This document shows, one piece after another, positions 1 through 7,606 of a stretch of DNA of 38,727 nt. The DNA comes from Pirellulales bacterium (lineage in GTDB: Bacteria; Planctomycetota; Planctomycetia; Pirellulales; JAEUIK01), in the NCBI GenBank assembly GCA_019694435.1, contig JAIBBZ010000043.1, positions 1 to 38,727 on the forward strand, written 5' to 3'. A program made the translations under genes and the position numbers. The notes beneath the pieces are model-generated. The model was not told the origin of the DNA. It saw only the letters and a program-made list of their open reading frames with translations, and searched no databases. Position 1 is the first letter of the stretch, and the number at the start of each line of letters is the position of its first letter.

Positions 1-290
1 ACCACTACCTGCGCGGCCGGGCCAGCGGTGAGATCATCGCGCTGTTCCGCCAGGGATTGAGAGACGGTCGCCGCGTGGCCGAGACCTACGAGCTGCGCGG
101 GTCGCTGCTGGCCGTCGAAAGCGCGTTGGAAATGGCCCAACCGGGCGAGTTGCTGCTGCTCCAGGCGGACGTGGTCGACGAAACGGTCGATTTCGTGCGC
201 AACTACATCGCGGCCTTGCCGCCCCGCGCACTCAGCGCCGAGTTGGAATCTGCCCCGTGGACGGCTACCGCCGTGCCGGTGCTGATCTAG
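1..290 (+). CDS. Cyanophycin synthetase-like Mur-type ligase, C-terminal end (partial)
   Basis: Only the last 95 or so residues are present; the frame is open from base 3, runs in from upstream and stops with TAG at 288-290. The fragment starts HYLRGRASGEI, followed by a helix-rich stretch with RPGELLLLQAD-like character (AQPGELLLLQAD). The RGRxxGEI motif followed by a PGxLLLLxAD segment is what I know from the C-terminal glutamate-ligase domain of cyanophycin synthetases and related Mur ligases. That family joins amino acids in an ATP-dependent way to build a storage peptide in the cytoplasm. The ATP-grasp and Mur central domains lie outside the window, so another Mur-family ligase is possible. 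The stop lies 15 bases from the stop of the convergent cupin-like gene. Confidence 0.6.
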   Translation, partial: HYLRGRASGEIIALFRQGLRDGRRVAETYELRGSLLAVESALEMAQPGELLLLQADVVDETVDFVRNYIAALPPRALSAELESAPWTATAVPVLI

Positions 291-305
291 CGCCGCACTC
301 GTCGG

Positions 306-1061
306 CTAACCGAAACGTTTCAGCGACTCGGTGTAGCCCATCTTGGGCGCGCGGATCAGGTTGTCAGCCAGCTTTTCACCCTCGGGGTCGAGATACAGCC
401 GGCCCGTGGGCTCGGTATTGTCGCGCGACACGTTGAGCACGTGGATGTTGAAGATAAAAGCCGGTTCGTCGAGCGCCGTGAACCAATGCACGTTGTCGCG
501 ATGATCAGAGACCGTAGAACAGCCGCCGGCGCCAAACTCGCGATCGATCGTCGGACGGATCAGATAGTGGTCGGCCTCATCGGCGACGCGGTCGTAATGC
601 CGGCCGCGAAAGTTGCCGCGCAGAATCAAGAACGCCGTCGACATGTTGTTATGGCCGTGCGGGACGACCGACCGGCCGCGTTTGAGCGCAAAGATCTGCT
701 TGCCGAACACCAGATTCGTCGGCACACCGGCCACCTGAGGGAACTTGAAGCGCAGGCTATTGGCGCCCGAATCCACGATCTTCAGGCCGGCGGTCAGTTG
801 TTCGAAATCGATCGCCGCGAGCAGATCGGGCAGGTCGACCTGGGCAAAGAGCTCCTCGATTTTGGCCTGCCATTGGAGGTCTTTGAGCCGTCCGTCCTTC
901 AAGTCGAGGCCGAGCTGATTCACGTCGGTCAGCCAGCGCGCCGTGAGCGGCTTGATCGAGCCCGCCAGGGCGTCGCATTGCAGCAGGCTGTCGACCAGCG
1001 AAAACGTGGCCAGCGAGCCCAGGGCCCGCGCGGTGAATTGGCGTCGAGAGATCGGGATCAT
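306..1061 (-). CDS. Tat-exported cupin-like protein
   Basis: From the ATG at 1061 the 251-residue product starts MIPISRRQFT, a compact twin-arginine signal (SRRxF) followed by a hydrophobic stretch to about residue 25. An upstream GTG at 1097 would add 12 residues but bury the Tat motif, so I prefer 1061; no strong ribosome site precedes either. The centre has the cupin-like motif VVPHGHNN (His135, His137) with His155 after it, and a second His-rich motif DHRDNVHWF (His187, His192). These could form a metal site on the outer side of the membrane. The usual cupin Glu after HxH is not obvious, so this is a divergent cupin, possibly a dioxygenase-like enzyme. Substrate unknown. It is divergent from the GT2 gene and convergent with the ligase fragment. 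Confidence 0.6.
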   Translation of the reverse strand: MIPISRRQFTARALGSLATFSLVDSLLQCDALAGSIKPLTARWLTDVNQLGLDLKDGRLKDLQWQAKIEELFAQVDLPDLLAAIDFEQLTAGLKIVDSGANSLRFKFPQVAGVPTNLVFGKQIFALKRGRSVVPHGHNNMSTAFLILRGNFRGRHYDRVADEADHYLIRPTIDREFGAGGCSTVSDHRDNVHWFTALDEPAFIFNIHVLNVSRDNTEPTGRLYLDPEGEKLADNLIRAPKMGYTESLKRFG

Positions 1062-1443
1062 CTGCGTGCGGCTTTCTGCGAGGGGCTGGAAGACCACCTT
1101 TGCGGCCGACCGTGGTGACGACTGCGGCGATCGGCCCCCTGACTATACCACCGAACCACGCCGAATGAATCGTTTATAGCGCCTGTTCCGCCCGCCGCGT
1201 TCCGGCACGCGGCCGAAGGCATTCGCGAGACGGCGTTTGCTTTCAGGCAGGTCGCGGCTGGGTTAATCTGAGGACTCGGTGTGTCTTTCTGCCGCCGCCA
1301 CCCCGTACTGGGGAATGGCCTGGTGAACTTCGGTCGTGATGGGATCCGTCGTGCAGCGTCACGATGCTCCGGCCTTGGTGCAGGCAACCGTCGAAGCAAG
1401 TCGTGCTTCGGACGAAGGTCGCGCTGCGCTGCAACCGCGGCAG
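1062..1443. other. Divergent intergenic region, no gene seen
   Basis: This gap separates the minus-strand Tat protein from the plus-strand glycosyltransferase and must hold both promoters. On the minus strand a TATAGT box (forward 1142-1147) has a weak TTCATT at 16 bases; I do not regard it as secure. If translation of the glycosyltransferase starts at GTG 1336 or ATG 1339, the last 100 bases are coding. Confidence 0.4.
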
Positions 1444-2457
1444 ATGACGCGCGAGACGAAGGTTTCGGTCGTGATCCCCTGTTTCAACGAACAGGAGGTG
1501 TTGCCGCTGTTGTTCGAGCGTTTGCAGGCGGTGCTGCCGACGTGGGGCACCGATTTCGAAGTGATCCTGATCGACGATGGTTCTCGCGATGCCACTTGGG
1601 CCCTGCTGCTGGAAGTGCACCGGCGCGATCCGCGCTGGAAGCTGTTACGCCTGGCTCGCAATTTTGGACACCAGACCGCCCTGCGCGCGGGGCTGCAAGC
1701 CAGCCGCGGTGACCTGGTCGTGGTGCTGGATGCCGACTTGCAGGACCCGCCCGAAGTGCTGCCGCGGTTCTTCGATCAGTGGAAAGCGGGGCACGATGTC
1801 GTCTATGCCGTGCGTCAGCATCGCAAGGAAGGCTGGTTCATGCGCACAGCGTATTCCAGCTTCTATCGCACCCTCTCGTTGTTGAGCGAGTTCGACGTGC
1901 CCTTGGACTCGGGCGATTTTTGCCTGATGGACCGGCAGGTTGTCGAGCTGATCAAGGCCATGCCCGAGCGGCAGCCGTTCATCCGCGGCCTGCGATCGTG
2001 GGTCGGTTTCAGCCAGGTCGCCGTGAGCTACGAGCGTGACGCGCGGGCCGCGGGCAAATCGAAATACAATTTCCGCCGCCTGATGGCCTTGGCGCTCGAC
2101 GGGATTCTCAGTTCCTCGACGTACCCATTGCGCTTGGCGACGTGGTTTGGGGCCACGGTTTCGTGCATTGCGTTTGCCGCGGCGGTGCTCACGCTGTTCA
2201 TCCGCATTTTCGCTGTGCAAGTCGAACCCTGGGGATTGCGCCCGGCGCCGGGGATCGCGTCGACGATCATTTGCGTGCTGTTTCTGGGCGGGGTGCAGCT
2301 CCTTTGCCTGGGCATCCTGGGCGAGTATCTCGGCCGGATTTACGAGAATGTCAAATCGCGCCCGATGTGGACCATACGCGAGACGCGCGGTCTGCACATG
2401 ACGGTCAGCGACGCGCAGCCGCACCCCGGCACGCACGCCCCCCTGGGGCCCGTCTAG
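1444..2457 (+). CDS. Family 2 glycosyltransferase, GtrB/DPM1-like, with two C-terminal membrane helices
   Basis: A 337-residue product when read from ATG 1444. It begins directly with the GT-A fold: VSVVIPCFNE at 7-16, DDG at 44-46 and the donor/metal motif DADLQDPPE at 96-104, then GKSKYNFRRL near 204-213. Two hydrophobic helices follow at about 231-257 and 271-293. This layout is that of polyprenyl-phosphate hexose transferases (GtrB, ArnC, dolichol-phosphate mannose synthase types), which load a sugar from a nucleotide sugar onto a lipid carrier at the inner face of the membrane. Such lipid-linked sugars are donors for GT-C enzymes, and three GT-C-like proteins lie in this window, one of them convergent with this gene. 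In-frame GTG 1336 and ATG 1339 would add about 35 residues without resemblance to the family. The stop codon overlaps that of the opposite gene. Confidence 0.85.
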   Translation: MTRETKVSVVIPCFNEQEVLPLLFERLQAVLPTWGTDFEVILIDDGSRDATWALLLEVHRRDPRWKLLRLARNFGHQTALRAGLQASRGDLVVVLDADLQDPPEVLPRFFDQWKAGHDVVYAVRQHRKEGWFMRTAYSSFYRTLSLLSEFDVPLDSGDFCLMDRQVVELIKAMPERQPFIRGLRSWVGFSQVAVSYERDARAAGKSKYNFRRLMALALDGILSSSTYPLRLATWFGATVSCIAFAAAVLTLFIRIFAVQVEPWGLRPAPGIASTIICVLFLGGVQLLCLGILGEYLGRIYENVKSRPMWTIRETRGLHMTVSDAQPHPGTHAPLGPV

Positions 2458-4277
2458 TGCGCCATTTGTGGCGGCGAGTCGGCGGCTTGCCGCGCCGCGT
2501 CGAGATAGGCGTCGCGCAGCAACCGGGCCCCGGGCTGGTCGCGTAGCTCGAGCAGCTCGGTCAGTTCTTCCCATTGTCGGGCGGTACGCTTCGCGGGCGC
2601 GAGCACTTCAACGTCGTGCAGCGGTTCGTGCCGGACCAGCGAGAGCAGCAGCGGCAAAGGTATCGACAACGGAGGCGCCGAAATCTGAACGTTCGGCAGC
2701 ACTACCTGGCGCCGTTGGGTCCGCTGGGCACGCTCGAAGAGGTCAGCGGCCGCGGCCCACTCGGACAATTGCTCGGCCCGGGTTGTCCAATGCTGTGCAA
2801 GCTCGGGAGATGCGAGCCGTATGGCCTCGCTCCAGAGCCGCTGGTCCGACGCCGTCCAGGTGTCGCCGGGCACGAACATTAGCTGTGTCATATCGTCGTC
2901 AATGCAGACCGCGGCGAACGCCGAGAGGGGGAAATAGACGTCCAGCGCAGGCGGAACGTCGACCGGGATGTCAGGCACGCGCAGGACCTGGTGCCGCTCG
3001 ATCGCCAATGCGCGTAACTTTTGCAGCGCCTGTTGATGCATTTGCACGATGGTCAGTTCGCTACGAGCAAACTGCGTCAGCAGATTCGCGGCCTGCGTCG
3101 CTAGGGCGTATTGCCGGGCAATTGCCATGATCGCGACCAAGGCCAGCGCAGCAGTGAGCGCCGTGCGGGCGAGCCCCGGCAGCGACCAACGCCTCATGCC
3201 CGCGAGCACGGCGGCCGCCATGACTGCCCAACTGAGCGTGGCGACGTACAAATAGCGTCCCCAACCGAGTGTGGCAGCAACGGGCAGTTCGCCGCGAAAG
3301 ACGCGGGCCGCCAACAGGTGCAACAGTCCGAGCGCGACAAAGATCGCGACGACCCGCCGATCGATGCCAGGGACCAAGAACACCGCCACGACGCTCATGG
3401 CGGTCACGGCGCGGGCCGCGATCGAGGGCCAGTGCTCGATGGACACGGGGCCAAGGCCCGCGAGGTGGACGAACGCGGTGTAGGCCTGGCTGGCGACGCT
3501 CCGCGCGATGGCTGCGACGTCGAACAGCGATTGTGCCTTGAGCGTTGCGGGGACGCCGGCCAGTGTGACCACGACCGTCTGCAAGGTGCCGAGCAACGCG
3601 GCGGCAATCATCCAGGCGATCACCGCGCGCTGCCAACGCCGCGGGGCATCTGGCGGGCGCCCTAACAGGTATGCTTGCAACGGGACGATCGCGCTGAGCA
3701 ACAAGATCGGCCCCCACATCAACACGCCGGCAACCAGGCAAACGAGCATTCCGGCAAGCCAGCCGCCTTTACCTGTCTCGGTGAAATGCGCCTGGCAATA
3801 CATGGCCCCCAGCAGCCAAGTCAGGCCATGTGCGTTCAGCGCGCAGCAAGGCCACAACAGCGGATTGTCCCATCCGCCGATCGCGGCCGCTGCCCAGATC
3901 GCGGCCCCCAGCCCCGCGGCGAACCGATCGTGCAGCCAGCGTGTGAGCAGCAAGTAAACGAACCAGGCACCCAAGGCGTGGACGGCAAAGACGCAAACAT
4001 GCCAGGCCCACGGCGTCAGGCCGAAAGCCCGGAGCTGCAATAGGTAAACGAGCCGCCAACCGGCGAGAAAATGCCCTTCGTAGGGGCGCAGGAGGTATGC
4101 AGCCCAGCCGATGCGACCCGTCGCGCGCAGGCCGGCCAGAAACTGCATGTAGCGATCGTCACGCAGATGCGGTGCCGAAAAGTAGGGGACGTGCGTTGCA
4201 CATGCCACCGCGAAGAGCCCCACCAGTACGGCGAGCGCGAGCCTGTGCTCGCCGAGCGCCGAGCGTTTGCGGTTCAC
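2454..4277 (-). CDS. Polytopic membrane protein, GT-C glycosyltransferase-like
   Basis: A 607-residue protein starting at GTG 4277, whose last two bases open the TGA stop of the upstream radical SAM gene (GTGA overlap), so the two are probably translationally coupled. Longer in-frame starts lie wholly inside the upstream gene and encode low-complexity sequence, so I rejected them. A first membrane helix (about 13-28) is followed by a loop with the acidic pair RDD (Asp40-Asp41), then about ten more hydrophobic segments to roughly residue 400 and a soluble C-terminal part. A double acidic motif in the first outer loop is the hallmark of GT-C transferases, which use lipid-linked sugars. I see no recognisable TPR. 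Acceptor and sugar are unknown; a non-enzymatic membrane protein cannot be excluded. Confidence 0.6.
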   Translation of the reverse strand: MNRKRSALGEHRLALAVLVGLFAVACATHVPYFSAPHLRDDRYMQFLAGLRATGRIGWAAYLLRPYEGHFLAGWRLVYLLQLRAFGLTPWAWHVCVFAVHALGAWFVYLLLTRWLHDRFAAGLGAAIWAAAAIGGWDNPLLWPCCALNAHGLTWLLGAMYCQAHFTETGKGGWLAGMLVCLVAGVLMWGPILLLSAIVPLQAYLLGRPPDAPRRWQRAVIAWMIAAALLGTLQTVVVTLAGVPATLKAQSLFDVAAIARSVASQAYTAFVHLAGLGPVSIEHWPSIAARAVTAMSVVAVFLVPGIDRRVVAIFVALGLLHLLAARVFRGELPVAATLGWGRYLYVATLSWAVMAAAVLAGMRRWSLPGLARTALTAALALVAIMAIARQYALATQAANLLTQFARSELTIVQMHQQALQKLRALAIERHQVLRVPDIPVDVPPALDVYFPLSAFAAVCIDDDMTQLMFVPGDTWTASDQRLWSEAIRLASPELAQHWTTRAEQLSEWAAAADLFERAQRTQRRQVVLPNVQISAPPLSIPLPLLLSLVRHEPLHDVEVLAPAKRTARQWEELTELLELRDQPGARLLRDAYLDAARQAADSPPQMAH

Positions 4278-5884
4278 GACGCGCGCGCCGAGACCAGGGC
4301 CGGCATGACCGCCGGTTTTTTCGCCGGCGCAATCTTCATGCTCTTCGGGCGGCGCAGCAGCGCGCCCAGACGTTGCTCGAGCACGGTTTCGCTCTCGTTG
4401 TTCCACAGATTCCTGACCAGTTGGGCGAACCGCCACGGGCGAACGAGATACTGCAGCCCGAAGAAACTGGCCATGGCGACCAGTCGCCACCACAACAATT
4501 CGCGACCGCTCACATGTCGACAATATGCGGCCGGCGACAGCGGGTCCATAAAAGCGACCAGCGACTTGAAATAGCCCTCGTTCAAGTCGGGAATTCGCTG
4601 CTCGCTGCGCAACTCGTCGAACAACTGGCTGCCAGGATAGGGCGAGAACATGAACACGCCCGCGTCATGCACGCCGATGATCGCCAGTTTCCAGAGGTAG
4701 TACAGCGTTTCGCGCAGGTGGCGGCGCGTCTCGTGCGGGAACCCGACGATCATATTGACCTTGATGTGAATCCCTTCGCCGAGCGCCGAGCGGATCGACT
4801 GCGTGAGGTTGTCGAGGTCGACCTGCTTGCGGATTTGTTTCAGCGTGTCGTGCGAGCCGCTTTCGGGCGCGTAGGTGATGTTGCGGCAGCCCGTGCGGAA
4901 CAAGGCCGCGCTGACTTCCTGATCGATGACCTCGGAACGCGTGCCCGTAGGCAGTTGCCAGGTAATCTTGACGTTGCGCCGTTCCAGTTCCGCGCAGAAT
5001 TCCAGAATCCACCTGCGCCGCAAGATGAACGTCAGGTCGTAAAAATCGATGTTCGTCACGCCGTACTTGGCAATGTAGTGCTCGATCTCGTCGACGACCT
5101 TTTCCGGCGAACGCGGCATCCAGAGGTTGCCGTACATCACCGGATTCGAGCAAAAAGTGCATTTGTAAGGGCAGCCACGTGTCGCCAGGATGCCGATCGA
5201 CCGGCCCAGGTACACGCCGTGGGCATTGCGGCTGTCGAGATAGGCCTCCATGGGAAACCGGTCCCAAGCCGGCCAGGGCATGTCGTCTACGTGGCGGATC
5301 CGGGCCCGCGGCTGAGTCGTGACAAACCGTCCATCGCGCAGGAACGCCAGGCCGGGGATCTGTTCCCAGTCGTCGCCCAACCGGTTGACCAGGTCGACGA
5401 ACGTCTCTTCCCCTTCGCCCAAGACGACGACATTCAACTCGGGGCAATCGCGCAGCGAGTACTCGGCCAGAGCGGTCGTGTGCTCTCCGCCTGCGACCAG
5501 CACGGCATGGGGCGCGCGGCCGCGAATGGCTTGAATCAACGCACGGCAATACGGCCAGTCCTGCGAAAACATGCAGGAGATGCCGACTACCGCCGTCCGG
5601 GGATCGATCCGCTCGACGGTCTCGGCGATCGTCAGGCCCTGATAGATGTAGCCGTCTTCTTCGATGAACTGTTCGACGCGCTCGCCGATGGCGTCGACCA
5701 CCGCAACCTCGGTGCCGTGTTCGAGCAGCACGGCCGCGACATAGGCCAGCCCCATCGGCGGCGTGACGGGCGAACTCCAGGTGCCTGCCGAAGCGACGAT
5801 CGCGGGGCGGACTAGCGTGACGTGCCGCTCACGGCATACGACGGTTGGCGCGTCGACGCGCAGGTCGTCCTCGACTCGAGTCAT
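4274..5884 (-). CDS. B12-binding-domain radical SAM protein
   Basis: A 536-residue product from ATG 5884; GTG 5938 would add 18 unremarkable residues. The N-terminal 20-200 region has the cobalamin-binding-like fold of BchE/oxygen-independent cyclase relatives (PPMGLAYVAAVLLEHG, VAGGEHTT, VVLGEGEET). The radical SAM cluster motif is RGCPYKCTFC with Cys238, Cys242 and Cys245, followed by the usual barrel signatures (YAPESGS, VGFPHET) and a C-terminal tail of about 130 residues. The family uses a [4Fe-4S] cluster and S-adenosylmethionine for radical methylations or rearrangements, often on lipids or polyketide-like substrates. It is the first gene of a two-gene unit with the GT-C-like membrane protein, which hints at modification of a lipid or glycolipid; that is inference. 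Confidence 0.85.
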   Translation of the reverse strand: MTRVEDDLRVDAPTVVCRERHVTLVRPAIVASAGTWSSPVTPPMGLAYVAAVLLEHGTEVAVVDAIGERVEQFIEEDGYIYQGLTIAETVERIDPRTAVVGISCMFSQDWPYCRALIQAIRGRAPHAVLVAGGEHTTALAEYSLRDCPELNVVVLGEGEETFVDLVNRLGDDWEQIPGLAFLRDGRFVTTQPRARIRHVDDMPWPAWDRFPMEAYLDSRNAHGVYLGRSIGILATRGCPYKCTFCSNPVMYGNLWMPRSPEKVVDEIEHYIAKYGVTNIDFYDLTFILRRRWILEFCAELERRNVKITWQLPTGTRSEVIDQEVSAALFRTGCRNITYAPESGSHDTLKQIRKQVDLDNLTQSIRSALGEGIHIKVNMIVGFPHETRRHLRETLYYLWKLAIIGVHDAGVFMFSPYPGSQLFDELRSEQRIPDLNEGYFKSLVAFMDPLSPAAYCRHVSGRELLWWRLVAMASFFGLQYLVRPWRFAQLVRNLWNNESETVLEQRLGALLRRPKSMKIAPAKKPAVMPALVSARAS

Positions 5885-6037
5885 AAGCGATCCATTCCCC
5901 ACTGAATTGGTCGCGCGAACCCGGAGTTGTTCGATCACAGCCCGACCGATCCGGCCAGGCTTCTGTCAGCGGTAACGTCGATACTGGCCTCGGCTTAGGC
6001 CTGATGAGAAATCGCCGCAGAAGGGCTGAGAAAGCGC

Positions 6038-6066
6038 ACTCTAAGTGTACCCCGACGGGTTGTCAA
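6038..6066 (-). promoter_or_regulatory. Sigma70-like promoter for the radical SAM / membrane protein unit
   Basis: Reading the minus strand, a perfect TTGACA (forward 6061-6066) is separated by 17 bases from TAGAGT (forward 6038-6043; four of six matches to TATAAT). A second perfect TTGACA lies 24 bases further upstream (forward 6085-6090) and could be an alternative element or chance. Transcription would start near 6031, giving a leader of about 145 bases to ATG 5884. The element lies between the ceramidase-like gene and the radical SAM gene on the same strand and marks a likely operon break. Confidence 0.55.
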
Positions 6067-6156
6067 GGTTTTCGCAATTTGAACTGTCAAAAGCGATGCG
6101 TCGTAGCGATTGAAACGCCTGTCACCCGGCGAGCTGATCTGCGGCCTGCCGGCGAT

Positions 6157-7536
6157 TTACCGCAGCAACAGCTCCAAGGCGCCCTGCAGCAGGGCCTCGA
6201 CCTCAGGTCCGGTTCGCGACGGCGGCCCCGTTTCGTAGCCGCCTTGTGCGTAGGCGATCTCGGTACCGATGTAGCCTGCGCCATAGTCGCCGTAGGCGGC
6301 CATGCATACCGTCGCCTTCGGCCTGAGCCGTGCGGCGTATAGCTGGTACTCGACAAACAGTTCGCCCGGCATGTGCACGATGTCGAGGTCGTCGCCAAGC
6401 TGCAAGCGCGCGAGCACGACCGGAGTTCTGGCGGCAACGCGTTGATGAAAGGCCAGGTCGTTCGCAGCGCGCACCCGTTGTGCCGTCGGCAGGTTGACGT
6501 CGTCGAGCTGGGCGGCCAAGGCGAGGGAATCGGAAACCAGGTCACGTAGCGGCAAGACGGCATCCACGGTGTGCCATTGCACGTCGGCGGCTGTGATCGG
6601 TCGACGGGCGGTCGATTCCCAAGCACGGCGCATGCCGTCGGCCAGGTGCCCGGCGAGTTCGGCGCGCCGGGGCGGCGTTCCGTCGTTGTACTTGCCGGCG
6701 GCCACGTTACCCCCGGCGCCGTTGAAATGAATGTGCGCCACGCTGGGCAGCGCCGCGGCCCGGGCATCGCGCGCCAGGCCGACGAAATCGATGCTGACCC
6801 CGCCCTCGCCGTAGTAGCTCTGTGGGTGCGTGGCGTAGTAGCTCAGTACCGCGAGGGGCTGTTCGTCGTGCCAGAAGCTCACCAGACGTACGAGCGGATC
6901 GATCACGCCCTCGGGCAGCGCGCGGACCGCGGCATCGGCGCACGAGCTATAACGCACGAACTGGACGCGGCCGTCGCGCCCGAGCAGCCGGCGATTCGAG
7001 GCAACACCCTCGACGACGGCCGAGCCGATGCCGACGTGCGTCACCGGGCGTAATCCGTCCAGCGATCGGGTGACGGCGGCAGCCACCCCGTCTAGCGCGC
7101 GCTGCGCGAACGCCAGATCGGCCGTCTGTCCCCGCAAGCCTCGGGATGCCAGCAACTCCTCGGTCGAGCGGTCCTCGCCGGGGGCATCATGCTGATGCAA
7201 GGCGTGTACGCAGACCCGATCGCGGTCGGTGCGCGCGGCGGTCGCCAGTTGCTCGCGCCAATGGTCGTGGCTCGCATTGGCGATCCCGACCCAATCGACC
7301 GCGCAGAGCACGATCGGTTTGCCGGCGCCGACCAGCACGATGCCGCGTGCCGTGAGGCGATCGACGATGCGCGCCGCCGGGGGCACCGCGCCCTCGCAGA
7401 GCGGGCTGCCCAACGGCGGGGTGACATCGCTTTGAAAGACCGCGATTTGCAGCGTTTCGGCGCCGACGGCCGAGGATGAAAGCCACATCGCGGCGGGCAG
7501 CAGGAGCCAGCCGAGTCGAAACAGGCGATGGTTCAT
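6157..7536 (-). CDS. Exported neutral ceramidase-like hydrolase
   Basis: A 459-residue protein from ATG 7536, which gives a clean signal peptide (basic start, LLLPAAMWLSSSAVGA, cleavage near residue 26). Upstream starts would overlap the preceding gene. It resembles the N-terminal domain of neutral/alkaline non-lysosomal ceramidases: the zinc motif HALHQHDAP (His111, His114, His116; families usually show HTHSGP) and THPQS with His237. The position of the nucleophile motif (NTGDVSPN in bacterial ceramidases) here reads NGAGGNVAAG, without the serine, so a true ceramidase reaction is doubtful; a metal-dependent hydrolase with another substrate is more likely. It follows the CHAT gene by 70 bases and is probably cotranscribed with it. 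Confidence 0.65.
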   Translation of the reverse strand: MNHRLFRLGWLLLPAAMWLSSSAVGAETLQIAVFQSDVTPPLGSPLCEGAVPPAARIVDRLTARGIVLVGAGKPIVLCAVDWVGIANASHDHWREQLATAARTDRDRVCVHALHQHDAPGEDRSTEELLASRGLRGQTADLAFAQRALDGVAAAVTRSLDGLRPVTHVGIGSAVVEGVASNRRLLGRDGRVQFVRYSSCADAAVRALPEGVIDPLVRLVSFWHDEQPLAVLSYYATHPQSYYGEGGVSIDFVGLARDARAAALPSVAHIHFNGAGGNVAAGKYNDGTPPRRAELAGHLADGMRRAWESTARRPITAADVQWHTVDAVLPLRDLVSDSLALAAQLDDVNLPTAQRVRAANDLAFHQRVAARTPVVLARLQLGDDLDIVHMPGELFVEYQLYAARLRPKATVCMAAYGDYGAGYIGTEIAYAQGGYETGPPSRTGPEVEALLQGALELLLR

Positions 7537-7606
7537 TGCCGGGCTCTCGAATAAGACGCTGCTGGTACCAGGAGCCGCCACCGTCGTGGCCGAAGCCATG
7601 GCCGGA

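Noticed and set aside
4097..5815. A 572-codon plus-strand frame across the radical SAM gene
   Set aside because: The minus strand holds the CxxxCxxC motif and barrel signatures; the plus-strand frame is Arg/Asp/Gln-rich shadow sequence.
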